DNA from: Labilithrix sp.
GTDB taxonomy: Bacteria; Myxococcota_A; Polyangia; Polyangiales; Polyangiaceae
Direction of reading: 5' to 3'
Assembly: GCA_028287065.1 (NCBI GenBank)
Contig: JAQBQJ010000173.1
Span: 1 to 41,576, forward strand
Length of the DNA stretch: 41,576 nt
A program made the position numbers and the translations under genes. Below the pieces are notes generated by a model. That model saw only the letters and a program-made list of their open reading frames with translations. It had not been told where the DNA came from and did not search any database. Positions 8,501 to 15,413 of this stretch are shown one piece after another (positions within the stretch are counted from its first letter, which is position 1; the number at the start of each line of letters is the position of its first letter).

Positions 8501-9412
8501 GTGGTCGCGACGGACGGCGGCGACCGTGCTAATCCACGGAGAGTGACGACGGCCGACGCGAACGCGCCTGCATCCGAGGTGAAGAAGGCGAATTCGAACC
8601 TCGCCGTTCGCATCGCGACCGCCGCCGTCGGGGCGCCGCTCATCATCGCGCTGCTCTACAAGGGCGCGCCGTGGGGCTTCTACCTGCTCATCCTTCCCGC
8701 GACGCTCATCGGCGCGTGGGAGCTCTTCAACATGACGCATCCCGGCGACAGGCTCTCGCAGGTGATGGGCGTGGGCATGGCGGCGGCGGCTTCGCTCGCG
8801 ACCTACGTCGCCGACGGAGACACGCGCGTCCTCGCGACGATGATCGTCGCGGTGCCTCTGGCGGGACCGCTGCTCACGCTCGTCCGTCTCGGCGACATGA
8901 AGACAGCCGCGCTGCGCGCATGCGCGATGGGCTTCGGGCCGCTCTACATCGGCGTGCCGCTGACGTTGCTCGCGATCCTCCGTCGCGATCTCGGCGGCGA
9001 CGGTCCGGCGTACGTCGTGCTCACGATCATGTTCGCGTGGTTCGGCGACACGGGCGGATACTTCGCCGGTCGCTTCCTCGGTCGACACAAGCTCTACGAA
9101 GCCGTCTCGCCGAAGAAGACGGTCGAGGGATCGATCGGCGGGCTCGGCGGCAGCGTCTTCGGCGCCGTGCTCGCGCACTTCTGGTTTCTCCCGTCGCTGT
9201 CGCTTCCGCACGGGATCATCCTCGCGCTCGTCGCCGGCGCGCTCGGTCAGGCCGGCGATCTCGGTGAGTCGGTGCTCAAGCGCTCGACCGGTGTGAAGGA
9301 CTCGGGCGCGATCGTCCCCGGCCACGGCGGGATCCTCGATCGCGTGGATGCGCTCCTCGTCACGAGCGCGGTCACGTTCCTCTATTCGATCTGGTTCTTG
9401 CCTCGTCACTGA
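8501..9412 (+). CDS. cdsA: Phosphatidate cytidylyltransferase (CDP-diglyceride synthase)
   Basis: A 303-residue polytopic membrane enzyme that makes CDP-diacylglycerol from CTP and phosphatidate, the branch point for phospholipid synthesis. The family signature is complete at residues 257-283: SVLKRSTGVKDSG followed by a PGHGGILDRVD block. FAWFGDTGGYFAGRFLG and SPKKTVEGSIGG are also typical. About eight hydrophobic spans precede the signature. The GTG at 8501 is six bases after GAGG at 8491-8494, next to the preceding stop; GTG at 8543 is a weaker alternative because the first 25 residues are not conserved. Last gene of the uppS run; a hairpin follows its stop. Confidence 0.95.
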   Translation: MVATDGGDRANPRRVTTADANAPASEVKKANSNLAVRIATAAVGAPLIIALLYKGAPWGFYLLILPATLIGAWELFNMTHPGDRLSQVMGVGMAAAASLATYVADGDTRVLATMIVAVPLAGPLLTLVRLGDMKTAALRACAMGFGPLYIGVPLTLLAILRRDLGGDGPAYVVLTIMFAWFGDTGGYFAGRFLGRHKLYEAVSPKKTVEGSIGGLGGSVFGAVLAHFWFLPSLSLPHGIILALVAGALGQAGDLGESVLKRSTGVKDSGAIVPGHGGILDRVDALLVTSAVTFLYSIWFLPRH

Positions 9413-9423
9413 CGCGGGCTCGC

Positions 9424-9446
9424 CTCATCCGTCACTCACGGATGAG
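9424..9446. terminator. Perfect 9-bp hairpin after cdsA
   Basis: CTCATCCGT at 9424-9432 pairs exactly with ACGGATGAG at 9438-9446 around a five-base loop, starting 11 bases after the cdsA stop. No T run follows, so it is either a weak terminator or a dyad binding site ahead of glutamate dehydrogenase. An AT-rich TATAAA at 9465-9470 lies just downstream and could be a -10 element, but no well-spaced -35 box is evident. Confidence 0.4.
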
Positions 9447-9544
9447 TTACGAAGGCGTCACGTCTATAAATCAGCCGTAACGACGCGTTGCGGCGAAAGG
9501 TTTTCGGGGTCTCCCTCCGGGCAAATGAGCTAAAGAAGGCGTCG

Positions 9545-10912
9545 ATGACACCGTCCGATCCCCCGTCCGAAACGCTTCGTACTTCGACAAACCCGGATCG
9601 CCCTTCGACGAACAGCGCAGTGCCGATAGCGCCCGGCTCGTCGCGCACGATCGTCAAGGAGTACGACTTCTTCAAGGTCGTCCAGGACTACCTCGATCGC
9701 GCCGCGCGCACGATCAACCTCCAGGAGTTCGTCCGCACGATCCTGAGCCAGCCGAAGAACGAGCTCATCATCAACTTCCCGGTGAAGATGGACAGCGGCG
9801 AGGTCCGCCTGTTCAAGGGCTACCGCGTCCAGCACAACAACCTGCTCGGACCCTTCAAGGGCGGCATGCGCTTCCACCCGTCGGTCACGCTCGACGACGT
9901 GAAGGCGCTCGCGGCGATGATGACCTGGAAGTGCGCGCTCATGCGCATCCCGTACGGCGGCGGCAAGGGCGGCATCAAGTTCGACCCGCACTCGGTCTCG
10001 AAGTCCGAGCTGCAGCGCATCACGCGCCGCTTCACGCATGCGCTCGGCGAGAACATCGGCCCCGAGTACGACATCCCCGCGCCGGACGTCGGCACGAATA
10101 GCCAGACCATGGCCTGGATGATGGACACGTATTCGAACATGGTCGGCGCTGCGAACAAGCAGACCGTGAAGGGCGTCGTCACCGGCAAGCCCGTCGCGAG
10201 CGGCGGGACGCTCGGTCGTGCGAAGGCCACCGGCCAGGGCGCGGTCTTCTGCATCGTCGAATGGGCGAAGGAGAAGGGCTTCCAGCTCGAGGGCTCGACG
10301 ATGTCCGTGCAGGGCTTCGGAAACGTCGGCTCGCACCTCGCCGTCATCCTGTCGCGCCTCGGCGTCTCGACGATCAGCGTCGGCGACCACTCCGGTTACA
10401 TGGTGAACCCGGAAGGCTTCAACGCGCACAAGCTCCAGGACTGGGTCGAGGAGCACGGGTCGATCGCCGGGTACCCCGGAGGCAAGGCCATCACGCGCGA
10501 GGAGTTCTTCAAGCAGAAGGCCGACATCTTCGCGCCCTGCGCCCTCGAGAATCAGATCGGCGAGAGCGAAGCTCGCTGGATCGACTGCAGGATGATCGTC
10601 GAAGGCGCGAACGGTCCGTGCAATCCGGCCGGCGAGAAGATCCTCCTCGAGCGCGGCATCGACATCATCCCCGACGTCCTCGCCAACTCCGGCGGCGTCA
10701 CCGTCAGCTACTACGAGTGGGTGCAGAACAAGCGCTCGGAGAGCTGGACGGAGGAAGAGGTCGACGCGAAGCTCGAGAAGGCGATGACCCGCAGCTACCG
10801 GGAGGTCGCCGACTTCGCTCGCCAGAACAAGGTCGACCGCCGCATCGCGGCGTACGCGATCGCCCTGGCGCGCATCGAAGCGGTCTACAAGGAGCGCGAG
10901 ATCTTCCCGTAA
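9545..10912 (+). CDS. gdhA: Glutamate dehydrogenase (Glu/Leu/Phe/Val dehydrogenase family)
   Basis: A 455-residue amino-acid dehydrogenase interconverting glutamate and 2-oxoglutarate plus ammonia with NAD(P). The substrate domain has GPFKGGMRFHP (Lys 105, the glutamate side-chain contact in this family), MTWKCALMRIPYGGGKGGI (catalytic Lys at 141) and PAPDVGTN. The Rossmann domain has the dinucleotide loop VQGFGNVGSH. Near the C-terminus VTVSYYEWVQN carries the Ser that, with Lys 105, favours glutamate over leucine or phenylalanine. About 35 N-terminal residues rich in Ser, Pro and Thr precede the conserved core and are unusual. The ATG at 9545 follows AGAAGG (9534-9539) by five bases. NAD versus NADP preference cannot be told by eye. 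The gene stands alone. Confidence 0.93.
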   Translation: MTPSDPPSETLRTSTNPDRPSTNSAVPIAPGSSRTIVKEYDFFKVVQDYLDRAARTINLQEFVRTILSQPKNELIINFPVKMDSGEVRLFKGYRVQHNNLLGPFKGGMRFHPSVTLDDVKALAAMMTWKCALMRIPYGGGKGGIKFDPHSVSKSELQRITRRFTHALGENIGPEYDIPAPDVGTNSQTMAWMMDTYSNMVGAANKQTVKGVVTGKPVASGGTLGRAKATGQGAVFCIVEWAKEKGFQLEGSTMSVQGFGNVGSHLAVILSRLGVSTISVGDHSGYMVNPEGFNAHKLQDWVEEHGSIAGYPGGKAITREEFFKQKADIFAPCALENQIGESEARWIDCRMIVEGANGPCNPAGEKILLERGIDIIPDVLANSGGVTVSYYEWVQNKRSESWTEEEVDAKLEKAMTRSYREVADFARQNKVDRRIAAYAIALARIEAVYKEREIFP

Positions 10913-10936
10913 GCGCGGGGCAACTCAGCGACCGCA

Positions 10937-11057
10937 GATCCGAGAAGTCCGAGAAAAGCGCGAAAGCGCGAAGGGGATTTTTGGATTGCGACCTGCGGAC
11001 GGGATTCCGGGCTGGCCCCCCCAAATCCCTTCGCGCTTTTCTCGGACTTCTCGAATC
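10937..11057. repeat. Large imperfect palindrome with 8-base internal duplication
   Basis: Bases 10941-10964 are the exact reverse complement of 11030-11053 (24 bp). Pairing continues inward as GGGATTT (10974-10980) with AAATCCC (11023-11029), once an 8-base insertion in the left arm (10965-10972, a repeat of AGCGCGAA) and one extra G are looped out. The copy of GCGCGAA at 10958-10964 and again at 10966-10972 lets TTCGCGC pair in two registers. It fills the gap between gdhA and the hydrolase gene. It may be a strong transcription barrier, a REP-like element, or a relic of a mobile palindromic unit. Confidence 0.75.
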
Positions 11058-11083
11058 TCGGTGCGTGCGAGAATCGGCGCGTC

Positions 11084-11905
11084 ATGCCTTACGTGCGCAC
11101 GCGGCTCGGCCGCTTCTTCTACGACGAGCGCGGCGCTTCGAGGCACGCGGGAGATCCCGCGATCGTCCTTTTGCACGGCCTGCTCTTCGATGGTGGGATG
11201 TGGCGCGGGCAGATCGAGTCGCTCTCGGCGCTCGGGCGCGTCGTCGCCATCGACGGACCCGGTCACGGCAAGAGCGAACCGCCGCCGCGCTTCATGATGG
11301 AAGAGCACGCCGATGCGCTGCTCGACGCGCTCGGCGACCTCGACATCCCGCGCGCGCTCATCGTCGGTCTGTCGTGGGGCGGCATGGTCGCGATGCGCCT
11401 CGCGCTGCAGCACCCCGCGAAGGTCGCCGGTCTCGCGCTGCTCGACACCAGCGCGCAGAAGCAGACGCTCGCCGAGCGCATCCGCTATCGCGCCTTCGTC
11501 GCGCTGCATCGCCGCGTCGGCATCCCGTACGGCCTCTACCTGAAAGAGGTCGCGCCGCTCATGTTCGCGCCGCGCACGTTGCTCGAGCGGCCGGACCTCG
11601 TCGAGACCACGTACCGCCGCGCGATGGGCTTCGATCGCGAAGGCGTGTCGCGCGCATCGCTCGCCGTCGTCGTCCATCGCACGAGCGTGCTCGAGAAGAT
11701 CGACCGCATCCGCTGCCCCACGCTGGTGATGTGCGGTCGCCAGGACCTCGCCACGCCGCCGGAGCACAGCGAGAACATCGCGCGCGCGATCCCCGGCTCG
11801 CGCCTCGTGATGCTCGATGACGTCGGTCACATGTCGACGCTCGAGGACGCCGATGCCGTGAACCAGCATCTCGTGCCGTTCGCGCGCAGCATCACGTCGA
11901 GCTAG
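11084..11905 (+). CDS. Alpha/beta-hydrolase fold protein
   Basis: A 273-residue cytoplasmic hydrolase. HGLLFDGGMW (31-40) forms the oxyanion region, DGPGHGKS (57-64) is the next typical turn, and the nucleophile elbow is GLSWGG with Ser 97. The acid is probably Asp 221 in CGRQDLATPP and the base His 249 in VGHMSTLE, so a full catalytic triad is present. A helical lid lies around residues 125-190. The closest style is 3-oxoadipate enol-lactonase-like or esterase-like hydrolases, but these folds give no safe substrate. Its start is 27 bases after the palindrome at 10937-11057, so any promoter or leader overlaps that structure. It ends 44 bases before the stop of the convergent LysR gene. Confidence 0.9.
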   Translation: MPYVRTRLGRFFYDERGASRHAGDPAIVLLHGLLFDGGMWRGQIESLSALGRVVAIDGPGHGKSEPPPRFMMEEHADALLDALGDLDIPRALIVGLSWGGMVAMRLALQHPAKVAGLALLDTSAQKQTLAERIRYRAFVALHRRVGIPYGLYLKEVAPLMFAPRTLLERPDLVETTYRRAMGFDREGVSRASLAVVVHRTSVLEKIDRIRCPTLVMCGRQDLATPPEHSENIARAIPGSRLVMLDDVGHMSTLEDADAVNQHLVPFARSITSS

Positions 11906-11948
11906 GTCGCGTGCAGGTTCGCACGCGACACATCCGCGCTACGCGCTC

Positions 11949-12893
11949 CTAGGTCGACTTCGCGACCGACGTCATCAGGCTGCGCAGCCACGCGTGCGCC
12001 GGGTCGGCGTGCTGCCGTTCGTGCCACAAGAGCGTCATCGTGAAGCCGGGCAGCTCGAGCGGCGGCGCGAGCTGACGCAATCCGAGGAGCGGGCCGAGGA
12101 CGAGCGCGACACGCTTGGCGAGCGTGAGCACGACGTCGGTCTCGCGGACCACGTGCGGCGCGACCAGGAAGTGCGGCACCTCGACGGCGACGCGCCGCTT
12201 CTTGCCGATCGCCTGGAGCGCCGAGTCGACGACGCTGCCCGTCGTACCCCGCGGCGCAACGAGCGCGTGCGGGAGCGCGATGAAGTCGTCCAGCGAGAGC
12301 CGCTTCTTCACGACCGGATGTCCCTCGCGCACGACGCAGACGAACCCGTCGGACACGAGGCGCTGCGAGCGGATGCCCTGCGGCACGTCGGGAGCGCCGA
12401 GCTCCCCGACGACGCCCATCGCGAAATCGATGCGCCCCTCGGTGAGATCTTCGTTCGCGCGGTCGGCGAGGTTCGTGAGTCGGACGTCGATGCCCGGCGC
12501 CTCCGCCCACAGTCGCGCGAGCAGGCGCGGCAAGAGCACGAGCTCCATGTAGTCGTTCGTCGCGATCCGGAACTTGCGGGTCGAGAGCCGCGGATCGAAC
12601 GGCGCCGGTGACGCGAGCGCGCGGCCGAGGTCCTCGAGCGCGCGCTCGAGCGGAAGCCTCATCGACTCGGCGCGTGCGGTCGGCTTCATGCCCGTCGCGG
12701 TTCGCACGAGCAGCGGATCGCCGAGCAGCTCACGAAGGCGAGCGAGGGCATGGCTCATCGCCGGTTGCGACAGCCCGACCCGCGCCGCCGCCTTCGTGAC
12801 GTGGCCCTCGACGAGGAGCGCGCGTAACGCGACGAGCAGGTTCAGGTCGAGGGCCTCCAGCGGTGGCAGATGCACGTCCTGCATGTGCATCAT
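11949..12893 (-). CDS. LysR-family transcriptional regulator
   Basis: A 314-residue LTTR. The N-terminal winged HTH reads LDLNLLVALRALLVEGHVT then AAARVGLSQPAMSHALARLR, a textbook LysR helix-turn-helix ending in LGDPLLVRT. The C-terminal two-lobed effector domain spans about residues 95-305 (FRIATNDYMELVLLP, DFAMGVVGEL, PHALVAPRG). This resembles the PcpR/NodD/LinR-like branch, but the ligand is unknown. Several start codons are possible (ATG at 12902, 12893, 12890 and 12884) with no strong ribosome site; 12893 is a compromise and the protein core is unaffected. It is divergent from the NmrA-like gene across 66 bases, the usual arrangement in which a LysR protein controls the divergent gene and itself. 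Confidence 0.92.
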   Translation of the reverse strand: MMHMQDVHLPPLEALDLNLLVALRALLVEGHVTKAAARVGLSQPAMSHALARLRELLGDPLLVRTATGMKPTARAESMRLPLERALEDLGRALASPAPFDPRLSTRKFRIATNDYMELVLLPRLLARLWAEAPGIDVRLTNLADRANEDLTEGRIDFAMGVVGELGAPDVPQGIRSQRLVSDGFVCVVREGHPVVKKRLSLDDFIALPHALVAPRGTTGSVVDSALQAIGKKRRVAVEVPHFLVAPHVVRETDVVLTLAKRVALVLGPLLGLRQLAPPLELPGFTMTLLWHERQHADPAHAWLRSLMTSVAKST

Positions 12894-12947
12894 ACTTACC
12901 ATCGATTGGGCGCATGACGAGCCCAGGCTTAGCTTGAGCGGCGTCCC

Positions 12948-12954
12948 AGGAGGT
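12948..12954 (+). promoter_or_regulatory. Strong ribosome binding site for the NmrA-like gene
   Basis: AGGAGGT, a near-perfect anti-16S match, lies five bases before ATG 12960 and fixes that start. It is one of the strongest sites in the window and suggests high expression when the divergent LysR regulator permits transcription. Confidence 0.8.
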
Positions 12955-12959
12955 CTCTC

Positions 12960-13829
12960 ATGTACGTCATCGCTGGAGTGTCTGGAAATACCGGCTCGAT
13001 CGTCGCCAATGCGCTGCTCGACCAGGGCAAGAAGGTCCGCGTGCTCGTCCGCGACGCGAAGAAAGGCGAGCCGTGGAAGGCGCGCGGCGCCGAGGTCGCC
13101 GTTGCGTCGATCGACGACGAGGCCGCCCTCACGAAGGCCCTCGAAGGCGCGACCGGCGCGTACCTCCTTTCGCCGCCCGACACGGCGTCGAAGGACTTCG
13201 TCGCCGAGCGTCACGTCGTCCTCGAGCGCGTCGCGCGCGCGGTGACGAAGAGCAAGATCGGCCACGTCGTGTTCCTCTCGTCGGTCGGCGCGCAGCACGC
13301 CCAGGGGACGGGCCCCATCCGCACGCTCCACGACGCGGAGGAGCAGCTCGCGAAGACGCCGGCGAAGACGACGTTCGTGCGCGCGGCGTACTTCCTCGAG
13401 AACTGGGGTGCGGTGCTGCCGGCGACCGCGCACGGCAAGCTCCCCACGTTCCTCCCGCCCGATCTCTCCGTGCCGATGGTGGCGACGAAGGACATCGGCC
13501 TCGTCGCGGCGAAGGCGCTGCTCGAGCCGCCGAGCGGCAAGAGCGAGATCATCGAGCTCGCGGGGCCGCGCGACTACACGTCTCGCGAGCTGGCCACGAT
13601 CCTCACGAAGGTCGTCGGCAAGCCCGTCGAGGTCGATGCCGCACCTCTCGCCGCGGTCGTCCCCACGTTCGAGAGCTTCGGCATCAGCACGAACGTCGCC
13701 GGCCTCTTCCACGAGATGTACGCGGGGATCGCGAGCGGCCTCGTAGCGGCCGAAGGCAAGGGCGCACGCTTCGTTCGTGGATCCGTGGATGCCGAGAGCA
13801 CGTTCCGCGCGCTCGGGGCAGGGAAGTAG
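12960..13829 (+). CDS. NmrA-like NAD(P)-binding Rossmann protein
   Basis: A 289-residue member of the atypical short-chain dehydrogenases. The dinucleotide loop GVSGNTGS (residues 6-13) opens the Rossmann fold and is followed by VRVLVRDAKKGEPW, where Arg residues would favour NADPH. HVVFLSSVGAQHA and FVRAAYFLENW are the typical NmrA/HSCARG or NAD(P)H:quinone reductase (QOR2-like) strands; the usual SDR catalytic Tyr-x3-Lys is not obvious. The role may be redox sensing or reduction of a small electrophile. The divergent LysR gene suggests induction by a small molecule, an inference from layout only. It converges on the next gene with three bases between stops. Confidence 0.88.
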   Translation: MYVIAGVSGNTGSIVANALLDQGKKVRVLVRDAKKGEPWKARGAEVAVASIDDEAALTKALEGATGAYLLSPPDTASKDFVAERHVVLERVARAVTKSKIGHVVFLSSVGAQHAQGTGPIRTLHDAEEQLAKTPAKTTFVRAAYFLENWGAVLPATAHGKLPTFLPPDLSVPMVATKDIGLVAAKALLEPPSGKSEIIELAGPRDYTSRELATILTKVVGKPVEVDAAPLAAVVPTFESFGISTNVAGLFHEMYAGIASGLVAAEGKGARFVRGSVDAESTFRALGAGK

Positions 13830-13832
13830 TCC

Positions 13833-15065
13833 TCAGGAGCGACGCCGCCGAGAAGCGAGGACGGAGAGCGCGAGGGCTCCCGCGATGAGCAAGCCGTTCG
13901 ACGAGCCGCCGTGCCCGGTCGTCGAGCACCCTGCGTCCGCCTTCTTCTTCGCGGCGAGCTCTTCTTCGCTGGCCTCGGGGAGCTCCTCGGGGCGCGACGG
14001 AGTCTTGCTCTTCGTGCTCGGGGGCGGCGCATTCGAGGCGGGCGGAGCGCTGCCCTCGCCGAGGATGTTGCCGTCCTCGGAGCCGTCCTCGGGAGCGCCC
14101 TTGCTGCCGGTCTTGTCGGTCCCTGCGTCACTGTCTGCGCCGGTGCCGTCGCCCGTCGGGCCCGCGTCGGCGCGCGGAGGCGGAGCGGCGTCGGCTTCGG
14201 GCGCGGGATCTTCGCCGCCGCCGTTGCCGCCGTTGTCGACCGGCGGATCCTCGGTCGGCTCGGGATCGGCGGCGCCGGCATCGGCCTCGGCCTGCTGCGT
14301 GCTTCCGGCGTTCGCAGGTGGTGCCCACGCGCCATAGCTCACGGACTCGGCGAAACGATCCCAGACCTGCGCGTGCAGGCTGACGCCGCCCACGCCCTCT
14401 TTGCCGCCGCCGGCCTCACCGACCCACGGCGTGTACGTGTAGAGTGCAGCCGTCGCGGCATTCTTGGGGAGGATGGTGAGACCGTCCTCGCTGGCCTTCG
14501 TCTTGCCGCGACTCCAGCCGCTCACGGTTCCGCTCGACGTGAGCGCCTTGTCCATCGAGCGACGCATCGTCCCCGCGGCGCAGTCGGCCTGGTTCGCGAA
14601 GCCGCGATATTTGTCGGAGCACACCGGGCTGTGCGGGCAGCCGCAGCCGAACGCGAGCGAGATCGTCGTCGCGGCGGCGGTCGTCTTGCTGACGAGGCCT
14701 TGCTCCATCTGCACGCGCACGAGCATCTCGAGCGGGTTGATGCCGTGGGTCTGAGCGGCCTCGACCATGATCTCGGCCGCGGTCTTGCCGTTCTCGGTGT
14801 ACTTCGCGAGCGCGGACTTCGTCCCCCACGGAGTCTTGTCGAGGAACTTCTGGACGTCCGCGACCGTCATCGCCTCGGCATCGCGCATCGACTTGTCGTC
14901 GATGACGGCGTTCCGATCGAAGGGCCGGTCGCTGACCGCGGAGGCCGTTCCCTTGGAGGCCGGCTCCGAGGCGGGCGCGGCGCACGCTGCGAGGATCCCG
15001 ACGAGGAGCGCGCCGCCGGCGAGGACCGACAACCGCCCGAGACCAACCGACTTCCAACCGTCCAT
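13833..15065 (-). CDS. Surface protein with lipobox, lysozyme-like domain and MYXO-CTERM-like tail
   Basis: A 410-residue exported protein. The signal peptide ends VGILAAC (a lipobox, Cys about residue 28). Residues 60-240 form a helical domain with ADVQKFLDKTPWG, THGINPLEMLVRVQMEQGLV, a Cys-rich GCGCPHSPVCSDKYRGFANQ and ATAALYTYTPWVG. This pattern resembles secreted glucosaminidase or transglycosylase-like domains of Gram-positive bacteria; the Glu in VQMEQG is a candidate catalytic acid. A long Asp/Ala/Gly/Pro linker (about 250-370) follows. The C-terminus is AGCSTTGHGG, a hydrophobic stretch and RRRRS, matching the MYXO-CTERM surface-sorting pattern. Having both a lipobox and this tail is odd. 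The ATG at 15065 has GAGGG almost adjacent, a poor spacing, and a sigma-54-like promoter lies just upstream. Enzyme activity is unproven. Confidence 0.78.
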   Translation of the reverse strand: MDGWKSVGLGRLSVLAGGALLVGILAACAAPASEPASKGTASAVSDRPFDRNAVIDDKSMRDAEAMTVADVQKFLDKTPWGTKSALAKYTENGKTAAEIMVEAAQTHGINPLEMLVRVQMEQGLVSKTTAAATTISLAFGCGCPHSPVCSDKYRGFANQADCAAGTMRRSMDKALTSSGTVSGWSRGKTKASEDGLTILPKNAATAALYTYTPWVGEAGGGKEGVGGVSLHAQVWDRFAESVSYGAWAPPANAGSTQQAEADAGAADPEPTEDPPVDNGGNGGGEDPAPEADAAPPPRADAGPTGDGTGADSDAGTDKTGSKGAPEDGSEDGNILGEGSAPPASNAPPPSTKSKTPSRPEELPEASEEELAAKKKADAGCSTTGHGGSSNGLLIAGALALSVLASRRRRS

Positions 15066-15413
15066 GCCCTCACGTGCTGCTACATGTGTGCCAGTGTAGA
15101 TACGTGGAAATTTCAGCGGTTGGCGGATGCATCGGCAGGCAAGTGCGCGAAATCGGTGGCTCGCCGATCCACGGCGGCGGAGTCGTGGGGCGCCGCCGGC
15201 GGTCCTCGGAAGGCCGGTCCCGTGCCATCGTCGATCCCCCTCGTGGCGCGGTTGCGCACCGGCCAGCGCGTCGACCGCGTGTAGAACCTTCGCTGCACGC
15301 GCGATCGCTCGCGCGGATTGCGCAAGGCCGCGCGCAGATCGCTCACTCGTGCGCAACGCCGTGAGCGGCAAGGTAGGTGCACATGCTCTGGGGCAGCAGA
15401 GGAGAAGGCGGCC
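15066..15413. other. 348-base divergent intergenic region
   Basis: No convincing gene lies between the two divergent starts. It holds a sigma-54-like element (15078-15093, minus strand), an overlapping dyad CTACA-N10-TGTAG (15080-15099), ATCGG/CCGAT (15152-15168) and an 8-bp hairpin CGGCGGCG-N11-CGCCGCCG (15172-15198). AGGAG at 15400-15404 is the ribosome site of the downstream regulator gene. The first 60 bases are noticeably more AT-rich than the rest, as expected for a control region. Confidence 0.5.
15078..15093 (-). promoter_or_regulatory. Sigma-54-like -24/-12 element
   Basis: Read on the minus strand it is TGGCACACATGTAGCA. This matches the consensus TGGCACg-N4-TTGCa at all but two positions, with the invariant GG and GC ten bases apart. 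Transcription would begin near 15067, only about two bases before the ATG at 15065, implying a leaderless message if both calls are right. A chance match cannot be excluded. Confidence 0.33.

Noticed and set aside
9465-9470. TATAAA as a sigma-70 promoter for glutamate dehydrogenase
   Set aside because: The -10 is good but no -35 box lies at 16-18 bases, so it is mentioned only as a possibility.
15172-15198. 8-bp GC hairpin as a riboswitch or terminator
   Set aside because: Simple CGG repeats of this kind arise by chance in such GC-rich DNA; no T run or conserved pocket is visible.
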